Positions 1 through 8,425 of a DNA stretch of 53,582 nt are shown here, in pieces. The stretch covers positions 1-53,582 of the forward strand of contig JAHWIN010000067.1 in assembly GCA_019322475.1 (NCBI GenBank), read 5' to 3'. The notes below the pieces were generated by a model, which worked only from the letters and a program-made list of their open reading frames with translations, was not told where the DNA came from and made no database searches. Origin of the DNA: Candidatus Woesearchaeota archaeon (GTDB lineage Archaea; Nanobdellota; Nanobdellia; Woesearchaeales; JACPBV01). The position numbers and the translations under genes were made by a program. Position 1 is the stretch's first letter. Every line of letters begins with the position of its first letter.

Positions 1-282
1 AAATCCTATGCTACTACACTGACCATACGCAGAAATTACTTCTTAATTTCTGGTATCCCGTTCGGCTTAGCCTCTGGGATAACCCTAAACTCTGTTTAGG
101 AACATGGTCAGCTCGCTTTGAAAAGCTCCGCTTTTCTAACCTCTTACCTTGCTTCGCAAGCTAAGACGTCCTGGCCATGCCATGAATGCCTGCGGTTTTA
201 GAAAACAAGGTTTTCTAAACCATCAGAAAAACAAGTTTTTCTAAGGCATTAATGGCATTCATGGCACAGACGCCTAGGATTT
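1..282. repeat. Hairpin-rich non-coding element
   Basis: No credible gene is seen here. The stretch is a set of nested inverted repeats. The outermost arms are AAATCCTA at 1-8 and TAGGATTT at 275-282. Inside are CTGACCAT (19-26) against ATGGTCAG (near 104-111), a hairpin AGAAATTA/TAATTTCT, a hairpin CCTAAAC/GTTTAGG, and a stem GCCATGAATGCC against GGCATTCATGGC around 178-263 that holds two further TTTTCTAA-type hairpins. It may be a miniature mobile element or a structured RNA gene. A target duplication cannot be tested because the left flank lies outside the window. Confidence 0.5.
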
Positions 283-306
283 CTACGGGGTCCACAAAAA
301 GAAATA

Positions 307-316
307 TTTATATATA
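307..316 (+). promoter_or_regulatory. TATA box of the 337-666 gene
   Basis: TTTATATATA lies about 25 bases before the ATG at 337, which predicts a transcript with almost no leader. Confidence 0.5.
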
Positions 317-336
317 TCTTATACAGATAAGAGCAT

Positions 337-666
337 ATGGCAACCAAAAAAAGAGGAAAAAAAAGCACAGCTAGGAAGATGCCTTCAGAAGAGAGCAGGG
401 CAAAGCCTGTCAGGAGGATTACCCTTTGGAAATGGATCGTAATCTCTATTCCGCTGGTCGTGGGGATCATGTGGGCGATAAGCATACTTTCTGTCTATAA
501 TGAGATACCTGTAGTTTATGAGCAGGCTTCTCCCAGCGGAGTGAATATGCTGCTTGTGCTGATATTTATCTTTATAGCAAGCTATGGGGCATTTGTCTTT
601 ATGCGCTTCAGAAGAAAACCTGTTGTTTTGGGAAAAGCAAAAAAGATACCAGCTAAGGCAAGGTGA
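337..666 (+). CDS. Small two-helix membrane protein, unknown function
   Basis: The predicted protein has 109 residues. The first 30 are rich in Lys and Arg. Two hydrophobic segments follow at about residues 32-52 and 69-88, then a basic tail. The short loop between the helices would lie outside if both charged ends are cytoplasmic. No family was recognised. The start is the ATG just downstream of a good TATA box. The gene is transcribed alone and converges on the leftward gene ending at 693. Confidence 0.6.
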   Translation: MATKKRGKKSTARKMPSEESRAKPVRRITLWKWIVISIPLVVGIMWAISILSVYNEIPVVYEQASPSGVNMLLVLIFIFIASYGAFVFMRFRRKPVVLGKAKKIPAKAR

Positions 667-692
667 GTCTTTGCCCTAATATGGCATACTTT

Positions 693-1187
693 TCACTTTA
701 CAGAATTATCCCTTAATGTTATCTTTCTTTTTCTTATCCTTCTCTTCAGGATTATCTCCTCGATGTCCATCTCTTCTATCCTTATCTCTTTTCCTACTGT
801 CTTTTCCTGGGCCTTTAGTATCTCACTTATTATCTCTTTCTGGGGGTTTTTTATCACTATAGGATCTGCGCCTGTCTTAGGTATTGCAGATCCGCTGTCT
901 TCAGCAGCAAAATGACCTTGGCTGGAGTATGCCTCCAGAGGAAGGCCTTCTATCGCCCTTTTTATCTCCCTTAAGCTCTTATCGTAGCCGATCTCTGTCC
1001 TGCTGTACTTTAGCTCAGAAAGGGCCTCATGCTCTGTGCTGAAATAGAAGCCGTGGGCGTACTGCGGGATGTCAGCATTAACTATAGACTCGTAGGTAGC
1101 TGAAGCGCAGCCATGGCTGCCAAGATTATAGCAGCCGCCACATCCTAAAGCTATATTTCCTAATGCGTAAGGGTTTTGCCATGACAT
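693..1187 (-). CDS. Hypothetical protein with N-terminal Cys/Gly cluster
   Basis: The product is about 164 residues and not recognised. Its N-terminal part holds CGGCYNLGSHGC and further aromatic and Gly residues. The C-terminal half is charged, Ile/Glu/Lys-rich and probably helical. The Cys-x2-Cys...Cys spacing could bind metal or form disulfides, but that is inference. An ATG at 1187 lies two bases after the stop of the upstream gene (1190-1591); a TTG at 1193 would overlap that stop. The two genes are evidently co-transcribed and may encode partners. Confidence 0.55.
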   Translation of the reverse strand: MSWQNPYALGNIALGCGGCYNLGSHGCASATYESIVNADIPQYAHGFYFSTEHEALSELKYSRTEIGYDKSLREIKRAIEGLPLEAYSSQGHFAAEDSGSAIPKTGADPIVIKNPQKEIISEILKAQEKTVGKEIRIEEMDIEEIILKRRIRKRKITLRDNSVK

Positions 1188-1189
1188 CT

Positions 1190-1591
1190 TCAATCATCAA
1201 CATAGATCATTTCTTTCTCTTCTTCCATAGCCTTGTTGATAGCATCCTCTATGGACTTATGCTCTTTTTTGTTTTTCTTGCTTTTTTTAGCTTCAATCCC
1301 TTCCTTATGAAGCTCAGAAGCAGCCTTCTTCCGGATATCCTCTTCGCTTAGCTTGTCTTTGGAGCTGTATTTCTTTTCCTGGTCCAGCTCTTTTTCTATG
1401 CCCTTTGATCCTTCCTTTTCCTTTTCTTTTTCCCCTTTCTCTGTGTTATAGATATCATCCTGCCTGCTTTCTGATGAATATGCCTCATTTGACCCATAAC
1501 CAGGATTAGCTTTGTCCCTTCCTGCAGCTACATTATCATACCTTTCATGCCTTTCCTGCTCCTGATCCCATATCGAGTGGCCCTTGTACAT
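1190..1591 (-). CDS. Charged, probably disordered hypothetical protein
   Basis: The product has 133 residues dominated by Lys, Glu, Ser and Asp. It has no hydrophobic core segment and looks disordered or coiled-coil; the Lys/Glu-rich centre includes an EKGEKEKEKEG run. No family was recognised. A TATA-like sequence (TTTATAAA, leftward) lies near 1617-1626, about 30 bases upstream. It is the first gene of a two-gene unit with the Cys-cluster protein at 693-1187. Confidence 0.55.
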   Translation of the reverse strand: MYKGHSIWDQEQERHERYDNVAAGRDKANPGYGSNEAYSSESRQDDIYNTEKGEKEKEKEGSKGIEKELDQEKKYSSKDKLSEEDIRKKAASELHKEGIEAKKSKKNKKEHKSIEDAINKAMEEEKEMIYVDD

Positions 1592-1656
1592 CTTACACTT
1601 TGTTGGGGTAAAAGCCCTTTATAAATCTTTCTATTTTTAACTACCCTTTAGTAATA

Positions 1657-3042
1657 CTATTCCTGGATAAGCTTTTCCTGCTTTATCCACTTGTCTATGG
1701 CCTTTGCAGCCTTTTTTCCTGCTCCCATAGCGTTTATTACAGTAGCTCCAGAGCCCTCTTCCCCTCCGGTTATGTCCCCTCCTGCAAAGACCCCTGGCAT
1801 GGATGTCATCATGTTTTCATCTACGATGATATACCCTTTTTCATTATGGGCTATATTAATAGTCCTTGTAAGGACGGGGTTGGGGCCCTGGCCTATGGCA
1901 TCGATAACCTGGTCACACTCTAATGTGAATTCAGAGCCCTCCAAAGGGATAGGCTTCCTCCTTCCAGAATCATCAGGCTCTCCCAGCATCATCTGGATGC
2001 ATACTATCCCTTCCACCTTTTTTTCCCCTAATATCCTGACAGGATTTGTAAGGAGCATGAAGTGGATGCCTTCTCCCTGCGCATGCTCTATCTCTTCTTT
2101 CCTTGCAGGCATCTCATCAAGAGACCTTCTATACAGCACAGTTACGTCAGAGCCCATCCTCCTGGCACACCTTGCTGAATCCATAGCTACATTTCCTCCG
2201 CCTATAACAACGACCTTTTTCCCTTTTTTTAAAGGAGTAAGGTATTCAGGAAACAGGTAGGCTTTCATAAGGTTGATCCTTGTCAGAAATTCGTTTGCAG
2301 AGTAAACATTTGCAAGATTTTCCCCTTCTATCCCCATAAACTTAGGCAGGCCTGCACCTGCCCCTATAAATACAGCGTCATATTTTTTTCTTAGCTCATC
2401 AAGGCCAAAAAGCCTTCCTATGACAGAATTCTTTTTTATCTCGACACCAAGGCTTTCTATATATCCTATCTCTTTGTCGACGATGTCTTTTGGCAGCCTG
2501 AATCCAGGTATGCCATACTTTAAGACCCCTCCACTTTCGTGCAAGGCCTCGAATATGACAGCCTTGTGCCCTTTGACAGCAAGGTCAGAAGCACATGTAA
2601 GCCCGGCAGGCCCTGACCCTACAACAGCTACCTTTTTCTTGCCCCTGCTTATTTCCGGAGCCTTGAATGAAGGTTCTTCAGAATCAGCAGCAAACCTTTC
2701 CAGCTTGCCTATGTTTATGGGCTCCTCTTTTATGCCCATTATGCACCCCTTTTCGCATTGCTGCTCCTGCGGACAGACCCTTCCGCAGATGCCCGGAAGA
2801 TTGTTTGTCCTTTTTATGGTCTTTAAGGCCATATAGTTCTTTCCTTCTTTTATATACCTTATGAACCTGGGTATGTCTATGCCTACAGGGCAGCCCTCCA
2901 TGCACTTGGGGTTCTTGCACTGAAGGCACCTTTCAGCCTCTTTTTTTGCCTCCTCTCCAGTATATCCAAGATCAACCTCATCAAAGTTTTTTATCCTCTT
3001 ATCCGATTCCTGCTTTCTTGTCAAAACCTGCTTGTTTTTCAT
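1657..3042 (-). CDS. gltA: GltA-type NADPH-dependent flavin oxidoreductase (glutamate synthase small-chain family)
   Basis: The 461-residue protein has the full layout of the family. An N-terminal double Cys cluster (about residues 39-51, with CLQCKNPKCMEGCP, and 86-100, with CGRVCPQEQQCEKGC) should bind two [4Fe-4S] centres. An FAD-binding GSGPAG lies near 143 and an NAD(P)-binding GGGNVA near 279. Members transfer electrons from NADPH to glutamate synthase or act as the large subunit of ferredoxin:NADP oxidoreductases (NfnSL/SudAB type). No glutamate synthase large subunit or NfnS-like gene is adjacent, so glutamate synthesis is not proven. It is transcribed divergently from purA. Confidence 0.85.
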   Translation of the reverse strand: MKNKQVLTRKQESDKRIKNFDEVDLGYTGEEAKKEAERCLQCKNPKCMEGCPVGIDIPRFIRYIKEGKNYMALKTIKRTNNLPGICGRVCPQEQQCEKGCIMGIKEEPINIGKLERFAADSEEPSFKAPEISRGKKKVAVVGSGPAGLTCASDLAVKGHKAVIFEALHESGGVLKYGIPGFRLPKDIVDKEIGYIESLGVEIKKNSVIGRLFGLDELRKKYDAVFIGAGAGLPKFMGIEGENLANVYSANEFLTRINLMKAYLFPEYLTPLKKGKKVVVIGGGNVAMDSARCARRMGSDVTVLYRRSLDEMPARKEEIEHAQGEGIHFMLLTNPVRILGEKKVEGIVCIQMMLGEPDDSGRRKPIPLEGSEFTLECDQVIDAIGQGPNPVLTRTINIAHNEKGYIIVDENMMTSMPGVFAGGDITGGEEGSGATVINAMGAGKKAAKAIDKWIKQEKLIQE

Positions 3043-3070
3043 CTATGATAAAAAACGGAAAATAAAATGA

Positions 3071-3130
3071 TATATAAAATCTTCTAAAAACATTCACAGA
3101 AAAAACTGAAACAAGAAAACTTTATAAATA
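3071..3130. promoter_or_regulatory. Divergent promoters for gltA and purA
   Basis: The leftward TATA box TTTTATATA is at 3071-3079, about 30 bases before the gltA start at 3042. The rightward TTTATAAATA is at 3121-3130, about 30 bases before the purA start at 3160. The short purA leader carries a GGTG ribosome-binding motif. Confidence 0.55.
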
Positions 3131-3159
3131 AGCCAGGACTATTAAAGATTGGTGTTAAG

Positions 3160-4440
3160 ATGGGCAAGACAATAATGGTCCTTGGAGGCCAATGGGGCGA
3201 TGAAGGAAAAGGGAAGATCGTTGATTTCTTGGCAGAAAAAGCCGATATCGTAGCAAGGGCAACAGGGGGCAATAATGCAGGCCATACAGTATGTGTCAAA
3301 GAGAAGGTTTTCAAGTTCCACCTTATCCCTTCAGGGATAATCCATAAGGGCATGCTTAATATCTGCGGCAACGGCATGGTCATCTACCCTAAGCAGATAA
3401 TAAAGGAGATTACAGGGCTTGAAGGCCAGGGCTTCAAGATAACAGGGCATGAGCTGGCTATAAGCTCTTCAGCCCATGTAATAACAGAGGAACAGGTAGA
3501 GAAAGACAGGAAGACCGGAAAGAAGGTAGGGACTACCGGAAGAGGGATAGGCCCCTGCTATATGGCAAAGGTGGAAAGGACAGGAGTGAGGATCTCTGAA
3601 TTTGTAAAACAGGATAATACGGAAGCAAAAAGATTAAGGCCCTTTGTAAAGGACACTTACACACTGCTTGACAAGGCTATAGAGGATAAGAAGAACATCC
3701 TTATAGAGGGGGCCCAGGGGACCATGCTTGATATAGACCATGGAACATACCCTTATGTAACCTCATCTAACCCGACGGCAGGAGGGCAATGCACCGGCTT
3801 AGGTATAGGCCCTACAAAAGTGGATGCTGTCATAGGCATACTGAAGGCGTACACGACAAGGGTAGGCAGAGGCCCATTTCCTACAGAATTAGGGACTGAT
3901 GAAGACACTTCTAAAGAAGGAACATGGGATAAGATAGGGCCTGATCATGAGCTTTATCTGGAAGAAGCAGAGAAAAAAGCGAACGAAGGCGATGAGTATT
4001 ACCAGGGAAAATACCTGAGGCTTATGGGCAGGGAATACGGGACAACTACAGGAAGGGCAAGGAGAACAGGCTGGTTTGACGGGGTAGTTGCAGCATATTC
4101 AAGAAAGGTAAACGGCCTTGCGTCATTTGTCATAACGAAGATAGACTGTTTTTCAGGCTTAAAGAAGGTAAAAGTATGCGTTGCGTATGACATAAATGGA
4201 AAAAAGACAAAGGATTTTCCTTTAGGCCCTTCTACGCTTAGGGATGCAAAGCCTGTCTATGAGGAGATGGAAGGGTGGAACTCTGATATATCATGCATAG
4301 AAAGGTTTGAGGACCTTCCTGATAACTGCAAAAGATACATCAGAAGGCTTGAGGAACTGGCAGGCATTCCTGCATGCATAGTCTCTGTTGGGCCAAAAAG
4401 GTCCCAGACCATGGTATTAAAAGAAGAATTTCTTTTTTAG
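3160..4440 (+). CDS. purA: Adenylosuccinate synthetase
   Basis: It catalyses the GTP-dependent joining of IMP and aspartate, the first committed step from IMP to AMP. The 426-residue protein starts with the signature WGDEGKGK (about residues 12-19), followed by GGNNAGHTV (about 37-45) and a conserved TTTGRARRTGWFDGV segment in the C-terminal half. The length matches the bacterial/eukaryotic form rather than the shorter version of many methanogens and Thermococcales. With purH, purN and purM in this window it indicates de novo purine synthesis. The start is the ATG after a GGTG motif. Confidence 0.95.
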   Translation: MGKTIMVLGGQWGDEGKGKIVDFLAEKADIVARATGGNNAGHTVCVKEKVFKFHLIPSGIIHKGMLNICGNGMVIYPKQIIKEITGLEGQGFKITGHELAISSSAHVITEEQVEKDRKTGKKVGTTGRGIGPCYMAKVERTGVRISEFVKQDNTEAKRLRPFVKDTYTLLDKAIEDKKNILIEGAQGTMLDIDHGTYPYVTSSNPTAGGQCTGLGIGPTKVDAVIGILKAYTTRVGRGPFPTELGTDEDTSKEGTWDKIGPDHELYLEEAEKKANEGDEYYQGKYLRLMGREYGTTTGRARRTGWFDGVVAAYSRKVNGLASFVITKIDCFSGLKKVKVCVAYDINGKKTKDFPLGPSTLRDAKPVYEEMEGWNSDISCIERFEDLPDNCKRYIRRLEELAGIPACIVSVGPKRSQTMVLKEEFLF

Positions 4441-4452
4441 AACTCTTTAGGA

Positions 4453-5580
4453 TCATACCTTTTCTATCTCTATCTTTCCTTTCTTTACCTTAACTATGAA
4501 CTCTTCCTTATCGTTAAAGCCGCTTATAAGCGTCACAAGCTTTGGAAGAAGTATCCTTTCCCCCCTGAATTCAAGGTTCGTCACTATCTGCTGCTCTTTG
4601 GCAGCCTTCTCAAGGGAGATCTCTTTCATTATCTCTCCTGCCCCTTTTTTCGTCCCCTTTTCTGCAAACTCCTTTGTCTTTTGGTAAAGGTGCCTTGCGA
4701 TCCTGTCCGCAACATTGATCCCTGTGGCTTTTGTTATGCCCTGCAGCCCGGGTGAAAGGTTAACCTCTACTACAACAGGACCCTTTATGCTTTCCAGAAG
4801 GTCAACTGCACATACCTCTGCTCCGATAGCCTTTGCCGCTTCCACAGCTATCTTTTTCATGTGGGAATCCGGAAGAAAAGACTCGCCTTCGCCGCCTGAG
4901 TGTATATTTGACCTTTTTTCTCCTATAACGGCCTTCCTTTTCATAGCGGCTATTATCCTGTCCCCAACAACCACTGCCCTTATGTCCTCTCCTGACGTCT
5001 CTATGTATTCCTGTATGAGAAAAGGCTGCCTTAATGTCTCTAAGGCATCCATGAGGGAAGATGCAGCGGCAAAGCTTTCTGCATACATGACGCCCTTTCC
5101 GCCTGTTCCGGAAGGGAACTTGAATATTATAGGATAATTCACCTTTTGAAGTATCTTCTTTGCAGCTGTCGGAGAGGATGACAGGTAAGTGGTGGGCATG
5201 GGAATCTTATGCTGCTGGAGGAAGAAATGGGTCAGCAGCTTGTCATGGCCTACTGTAAAAGACCCGGCTTTCATGGGCATGTAAGAAGAGGAATAAAAAG
5301 CGCCTGTTATGGCCCTTAATGTCTGCGCATACCTGAAGCTTCCTTTTGCATATATGCAGTCATACCTGTTCAGGGGCTTTCCGTTATAAAGGACATTAGA
5401 CTTATTTGACGACAGGTTCACTTCGATGTTCTTAAGGTCTATATTATCGACAACGTCAAAATATTTTTCCATCTCCTTTATCGTCCATACCGAGCTTTGG
5501 GACCCTAAAGAAATCACTGCAGCTTTCAGGCCGTGGCTAGACTTTTCCAGGCCCGCCTTCTTTTCATCTAATGATTTCAT
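4453..5580 (-). CDS. RimK-family ATP-grasp amino-acid ligase
   Basis: The 375-residue ATP-grasp protein adds an amino acid, typically glutamate, to a protein or small-molecule carboxylate. The ATP-grasp core contains IIFKFPSGTGGKGV (about 150-163), IQEYIETSGEDIRAVVVG in the middle, and a metal-binding VVEVNLSPGLQGI near 268-280. The N-terminal 90 residues form the pre-ATP-grasp domain. Its ATG overlaps the stop of the upstream protease-like gene (5577-5939) by four bases, so the two are translationally coupled. RimK paired with a retropepsin-like partner is known from bacterial rimABK loci acting on ribosomal protein S6; the substrate here is unknown. Confidence 0.8.
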   Translation of the reverse strand: MKSLDEKKAGLEKSSHGLKAAVISLGSQSSVWTIKEMEKYFDVVDNIDLKNIEVNLSSNKSNVLYNGKPLNRYDCIYAKGSFRYAQTLRAITGAFYSSSYMPMKAGSFTVGHDKLLTHFFLQQHKIPMPTTYLSSSPTAAKKILQKVNYPIIFKFPSGTGGKGVMYAESFAAASSLMDALETLRQPFLIQEYIETSGEDIRAVVVGDRIIAAMKRKAVIGEKRSNIHSGGEGESFLPDSHMKKIAVEAAKAIGAEVCAVDLLESIKGPVVVEVNLSPGLQGITKATGINVADRIARHLYQKTKEFAEKGTKKGAGEIMKEISLEKAAKEQQIVTNLEFRGERILLPKLVTLISGFNDKEEFIVKVKKGKIEIEKV

Positions 5581-5939
5581 TTTTTAAGAGAAGCATCTAT
5601 CAGATAGCCGTGCTTAAGGATGTTCTGGCCTATCAATACCCTGTATTTCATATGCCACCTGTCTGCCAGCGTAAACTCTGCCTTTATCCTCTTGCCTGCC
5701 AGCTCTATGGTGGATTCTATGACCGGCCTGAGCTTGTTTCCTGATGCAGACTTCACCAGCTTTGACTTTATTATGGGGCCGAGCTTAAGCTGTGACGCCA
5801 GGTTGACGTCTATAGAGCTTTTTGAAGCCCCTGTGTCTATCTTTGCCATTATCGTCTTCTTGACATTGTCCTTGGCCAATATGGTGCTGGATTCCACAAG
5901 GCCTATGACAGTCTTTCCGTTTATCTTCTCATATCTCAT
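5577..5939 (-). CDS. Retropepsin-like aspartic protease (RimB / COG4067 type)
   Basis: This is a 120-residue beta-rich protein with the motif AKIDTGASKSSID, the Asp-Thr-Gly-Ala active-site loop of retropepsin-like proteases, and a second conserved segment RVLIGQNIL. It matches the family once called ATP-dependent zinc protease (PF05618), which in bacteria trims glutamate tails added by RimK. The ATG at 5939 follows a GTGAT ribosome-binding motif. The gene precedes and overlaps the RimK-like ligase, which supports a writer-eraser pair. Confidence 0.75.
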   Translation of the reverse strand: MRYEKINGKTVIGLVESSTILAKDNVKKTIMAKIDTGASKSSIDVNLASQLKLGPIIKSKLVKSASGNKLRPVIESTIELAGKRIKAEFTLADRWHMKYRVLIGQNILKHGYLIDASLKK

Positions 5940-5986
5940 TACAATCACGGTCTATGATGATATTTTTAAAGTTTTCTATATCTTGT

Positions 5987-6298
5987 ATGTATTAAGCTTC
6001 GACTGAGAGGTTGTTGCCAAAACTCTCCTTTCAGTCGGAGGGTCATCGGGTTCGGCTCTTAATCTTATTTTTTGATTGTCGACATACTGAGTAAATTCTT
6101 TGAATTTACTGGTACCTCACTCATTTCATTCGGAGGTTCCCCGGATGTCTTGGAAATCAAAGATTTCTAAGATCTCAAAAATCTATGATTTTCGAGAGGG
6201 CTTCCCCCTTGTCGACTAAAACATAAAATTAAGAGAGCCTCACAAATTGATGACCCTCATCATTTTGGCAACAACCTCGACTGAGCTTAATACATACT
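5987..6298. terminator. Original palindrome interrupted by the mobile element
   Basis: If the element at 6008-6277 and one copy of its 8-bp duplication are removed, the flanks join into a perfect 14-bp stem (GTATGTATTAAGCT with AGCTTAATACATAC) and a 7-base loop. This palindrome sits after the end of the leftward rpoK-DUF357 operon, where a terminator would be expected. Confidence 0.4.
6008..6277. mobile_element. Palindromic miniature element with AGGTTGTTGCC ends and 8-bp target duplication
   Basis: The 270-bp non-coding element has terminal inverted repeats of about 15 bp: AGGTTGTTGCCAAAA at 6008-6022 and its complement at 6263-6277. It is flanked by the direct repeat CGACTGAG at 6000-6007 and 6278-6285, as expected for a target duplication. 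It encodes no protein. Inside are several hairpins and, on the minus strand, a core helix GAGGGTCATC/GATGACCCTC (6249-6258 and 6038-6047) followed by AATTTGTGAG. The same core organisation occurs in the elements at 29088-29352 and 41254-41416, whose ends are unrelated. It is therefore a MITE-like element, possibly carrying a structured RNA. Confidence 0.7.
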
Positions 6299-6355
6299 AT
6301 ATCTTTTTGGGAAAGTTGGATGTTTAGTACGGGTTGTATAGTGAGGGGCAAGGCT

Positions 6356-6637
6356 TCAATCCATAGTAAACAGCTTGCTGTCATGCACGTCAAATATGCC
6401 TATCCTGGCGCAGGCATCCAGCCATCCATGCGCGTAGTTGAGGGCTGCAAAGGCGTTTACAAAGTCCCCTTTATCCCTGAAATGCAGCGCGTCTGAGAAA
6501 TATCTTTCAATCATGTCAAGGCAGTCTTTCCTTTCTTCCTTCAAAACAGACCTGTTTCCGCTTTTCTTTGCAAGCTCTATGGCTTTACCTGTAATGGAGA
6601 TATACTTCTTCAGCTTTTCCTGAGTTATCTCTTTCAT
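6356..6637 (-). CDS. DUF357 family archaeal protein
   Basis: The 93-residue helical protein fits the archaeal DUF357 family: an amphipathic helix rich in charged residues, then RYFSDALHFRDKGDFVNAFAAL and an AHGWLDACARIGIFD-like C-terminus. The function is unknown. It is the last gene of the leftward operon that begins with the Pop5-like gene at 10962, just after rpoK. This position among transcription and RNA-decay genes is the main clue to its role. Confidence 0.8.
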   Translation of the reverse strand: MKEITQEKLKKYISITGKAIELAKKSGNRSVLKEERKDCLDMIERYFSDALHFRDKGDFVNAFAALNYAHGWLDACARIGIFDVHDSKLFTMD

Positions 6638-6660
6638 ATGAGAAATAAAAAGATAAGAAG

Positions 6661-6906
6661 CTAACTTGCTTCTTTTTCTTTCTTTCCTTCTTCGTAGGAT
6701 TCGCTTACAGGGTAAGGCCTTTTTACGGTTATAGGGATAACGTTTTCCTTAAATTCCCTTTTCGCTATCTCTATGGGGTTGAAGTTTATTTCCTTAAGCT
6801 CCTTTTCACCTATCTTGACCAGGAACGGGGCTCCCATGGAGATCTGCAATGCCCTTGCACCTAATATCCTTGCCATCTCGTACTTGCTGTATTTTAGGTC
6901 GTCCAT
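6661..6906 (-). CDS. rpoK: DNA-directed RNA polymerase subunit K
   Basis: The 81-residue protein is the archaeal RPB6/omega counterpart, which helps assemble the polymerase by clamping the largest subunit. The family signature YEMARILGARALQISMGAP is present, followed by FNPIEIAKREF and a PITVKRPYP segment. The ATG at 6906 is preferred. The ATG at 6915 lies only one base after the GGAGG ribosome-binding site, whereas 6906 has a normal spacing of ten. It follows rrp42 closely in the exosome operon. Confidence 0.92.
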   Translation of the reverse strand: MDDLKYSKYEMARILGARALQISMGAPFLVKIGEKELKEINFNPIEIAKREFKENVIPITVKRPYPVSESYEEGKKEKEAS

Positions 6907-6921
6907 CTTTATCATGCCTCC

Positions 6922-7701
6922 TTAGGATTTAAGAGCCTTTCTCAGCTCCTTTGCTTTTTCAGTCCCTATCCCTACCATCTTGGATATGTCTTCAGGGCTT
7001 AAAGGCATCTCGCCTCCTTTCTGGAGGGCGCACAATGTTCCGTCTTCTAATGTAGCTACAGTCAATCTTGCATCTATAGCCTTCTCCTCTTCTGTTATAG
7101 GATCCACTATAAAGGTGTTCCCTATCTTACAGACAGTGACAGATAATGGCATATTCTTCAGCTCCAGCTTCTTGTTTGTCTTTTCCTTGTAGTCTGCCTT
7201 TTCCCCGTCAAACTTCGGGAAGACAGCATTCTGTAAAGCTCCATATGCTGCTAATGCAGAAGCATCAAAGAGGTTTCCTGAGTCGTTAAGGGAGATGACA
7301 TCTATAAGGATAAGCCATACCTTTTCGCCTTCCTTGATGCACAGCTTCTTGAAGTCTATGGTCTTGCTTTCCCTTATTCCCCTGTCAACTATCCTTGCCA
7401 ATTCTATGGCCTGTATCCCCGGCGGCCCAGACTCAAACTCAGGGTTTGACAACGGAAGGAGCTCTGCTCCGCATATTATCGTTCCTTCGCCAGGCCTGTC
7501 AGGATAAGGTGTCCCTACTTCCATCTTCACTCCTGCAAGGACCTCTGTGTCTCCTATAGTTACCTTGCATGAGCCCTCTGCAGTAGAGGTAAAGCCGGGT
7601 TCAACCTTGACAGGCTTCCTGTACTCAAGAGGCTTCCTGCCGTCTAACCGGGTTCCTGACTCACCTAAAGCTATAACCCTCTGTTTTAAAAGATCATTCA
7701 T
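6922..7701 (-). CDS. rrp42: Exosome complex subunit Rrp42
   Basis: The 259-residue RNase PH-fold protein is the non-catalytic partner of Rrp41 in the hexameric ring of the archaeal exosome, which degrades and tails RNA 3' ends. Recognisable segments are RLDGRKPLEYR near the start, GDTEVLAGVKMEVGTPYPDRP, IVDRGIRES and VWLILIDVISLNDSGNLFDAS. The ATG at 7701 follows a GGTGGTGA ribosome-binding site. It overlaps the end of rrp41 by eight bases. Confidence 0.94.
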   Translation of the reverse strand: MNDLLKQRVIALGESGTRLDGRKPLEYRKPVKVEPGFTSTAEGSCKVTIGDTEVLAGVKMEVGTPYPDRPGEGTIICGAELLPLSNPEFESGPPGIQAIELARIVDRGIRESKTIDFKKLCIKEGEKVWLILIDVISLNDSGNLFDASALAAYGALQNAVFPKFDGEKADYKEKTNKKLELKNMPLSVTVCKIGNTFIVDPITEEEKAIDARLTVATLEDGTLCALQKGGEMPLSPEDISKMVGIGTEKAKELRKALKS

Positions 7702-8413
7702 CGTCACCACCTTCCATCTTATATTTGCCTTTCAGCGCTTTTTTCTGTATCTCATATATCTGGCTGCAGGCTTTTTTCCCCATCTCTATAGCCTCTTTTA
7801 ACTGTTCATCCGATACAAGGCCGTCCATCTGCAGAAGTGATACCTTTCCTGACTTGGGAAGGAAAGCTATCGGGATGTCTGCGACAGGCCCGTCTTCATA
7901 GGACTCTTCGCTGTAATCAAGGTCAACGAGGATCTTATCATCAACCCTTCCTACAGATACAGAGGCTACGAGATCCTTCATAAGAAGCCCTGCGTCTGCC
8001 AATGCCATAGACGCAGCATTGATGCCTGCTGTCCTTGACCCTGCTTCTGTTTCAGGAAGCTCGATAAAAACATCGACTACTGAATTTGGGTATTCATCCA
8101 GGTTAAGCACGGGCATAAGCGCATTCTTCGTCACCATGGATATCTCTTTTGACCTTCTTGACCCTCCCGGCCTTACCCTTTCGCCTTTTGATGAAAAAGG
8201 CATCATGTTATAGCTGCACCTTAGTATCCCTCTTGAAGGGTCCTGCAGAAATTTAGGGTAAAGGTTCCTTGGGCCGTATACAGCAGCATAAGCCCAGGTG
8301 TTTCCAAACCTGAAATAAGCAGACCCGTCTGCCCTTTTTATAACTCCTACTTTAGCCTCTATCTTTCGCGGCTCGTCCATCTTCCTATTGTCTAACCTTT
8401 TCTTATATACCAT
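7694..8413 (-). CDS. rrp41: Exosome complex exonuclease subunit Rrp41
   Basis: The 239-residue catalytic RNase PH-fold subunit carries out phosphorolytic 3'-5' decay. Typical segments are GVIKRADGSAYFRFGNTWAY, AAVYGPRN, RPGGSRRSKEIS (RNA-binding Arg residues), AGINAASMALADAG and the catalytic-loop Asp at about residue 179 in VADIPIAF. The ATG follows a GGTGA motif. It lies between rrp4 and rrp42, the standard archaeal exosome order. Confidence 0.95.
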   Translation of the reverse strand: MVYKKRLDNRKMDEPRKIEAKVGVIKRADGSAYFRFGNTWAYAAVYGPRNLYPKFLQDPSRGILRCSYNMMPFSSKGERVRPGGSRRSKEISMVTKNALMPVLNLDEYPNSVVDVFIELPETEAGSRTAGINAASMALADAGLLMKDLVASVSVGRVDDKILVDLDYSEESYEDGPVADIPIAFLPKSGKVSLLQMDGLVSDEQLKEAIEMGKKACSQIYEIQKKALKGKYKMEGGDDE

Positions 8414-8425
8414 GATCTTTCACCT

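Noticed and set aside
1691..2260. 189-codon plus-strand frame inside gltA
   Set aside because: It is a shadow of a well-conserved enzyme on the minus strand.
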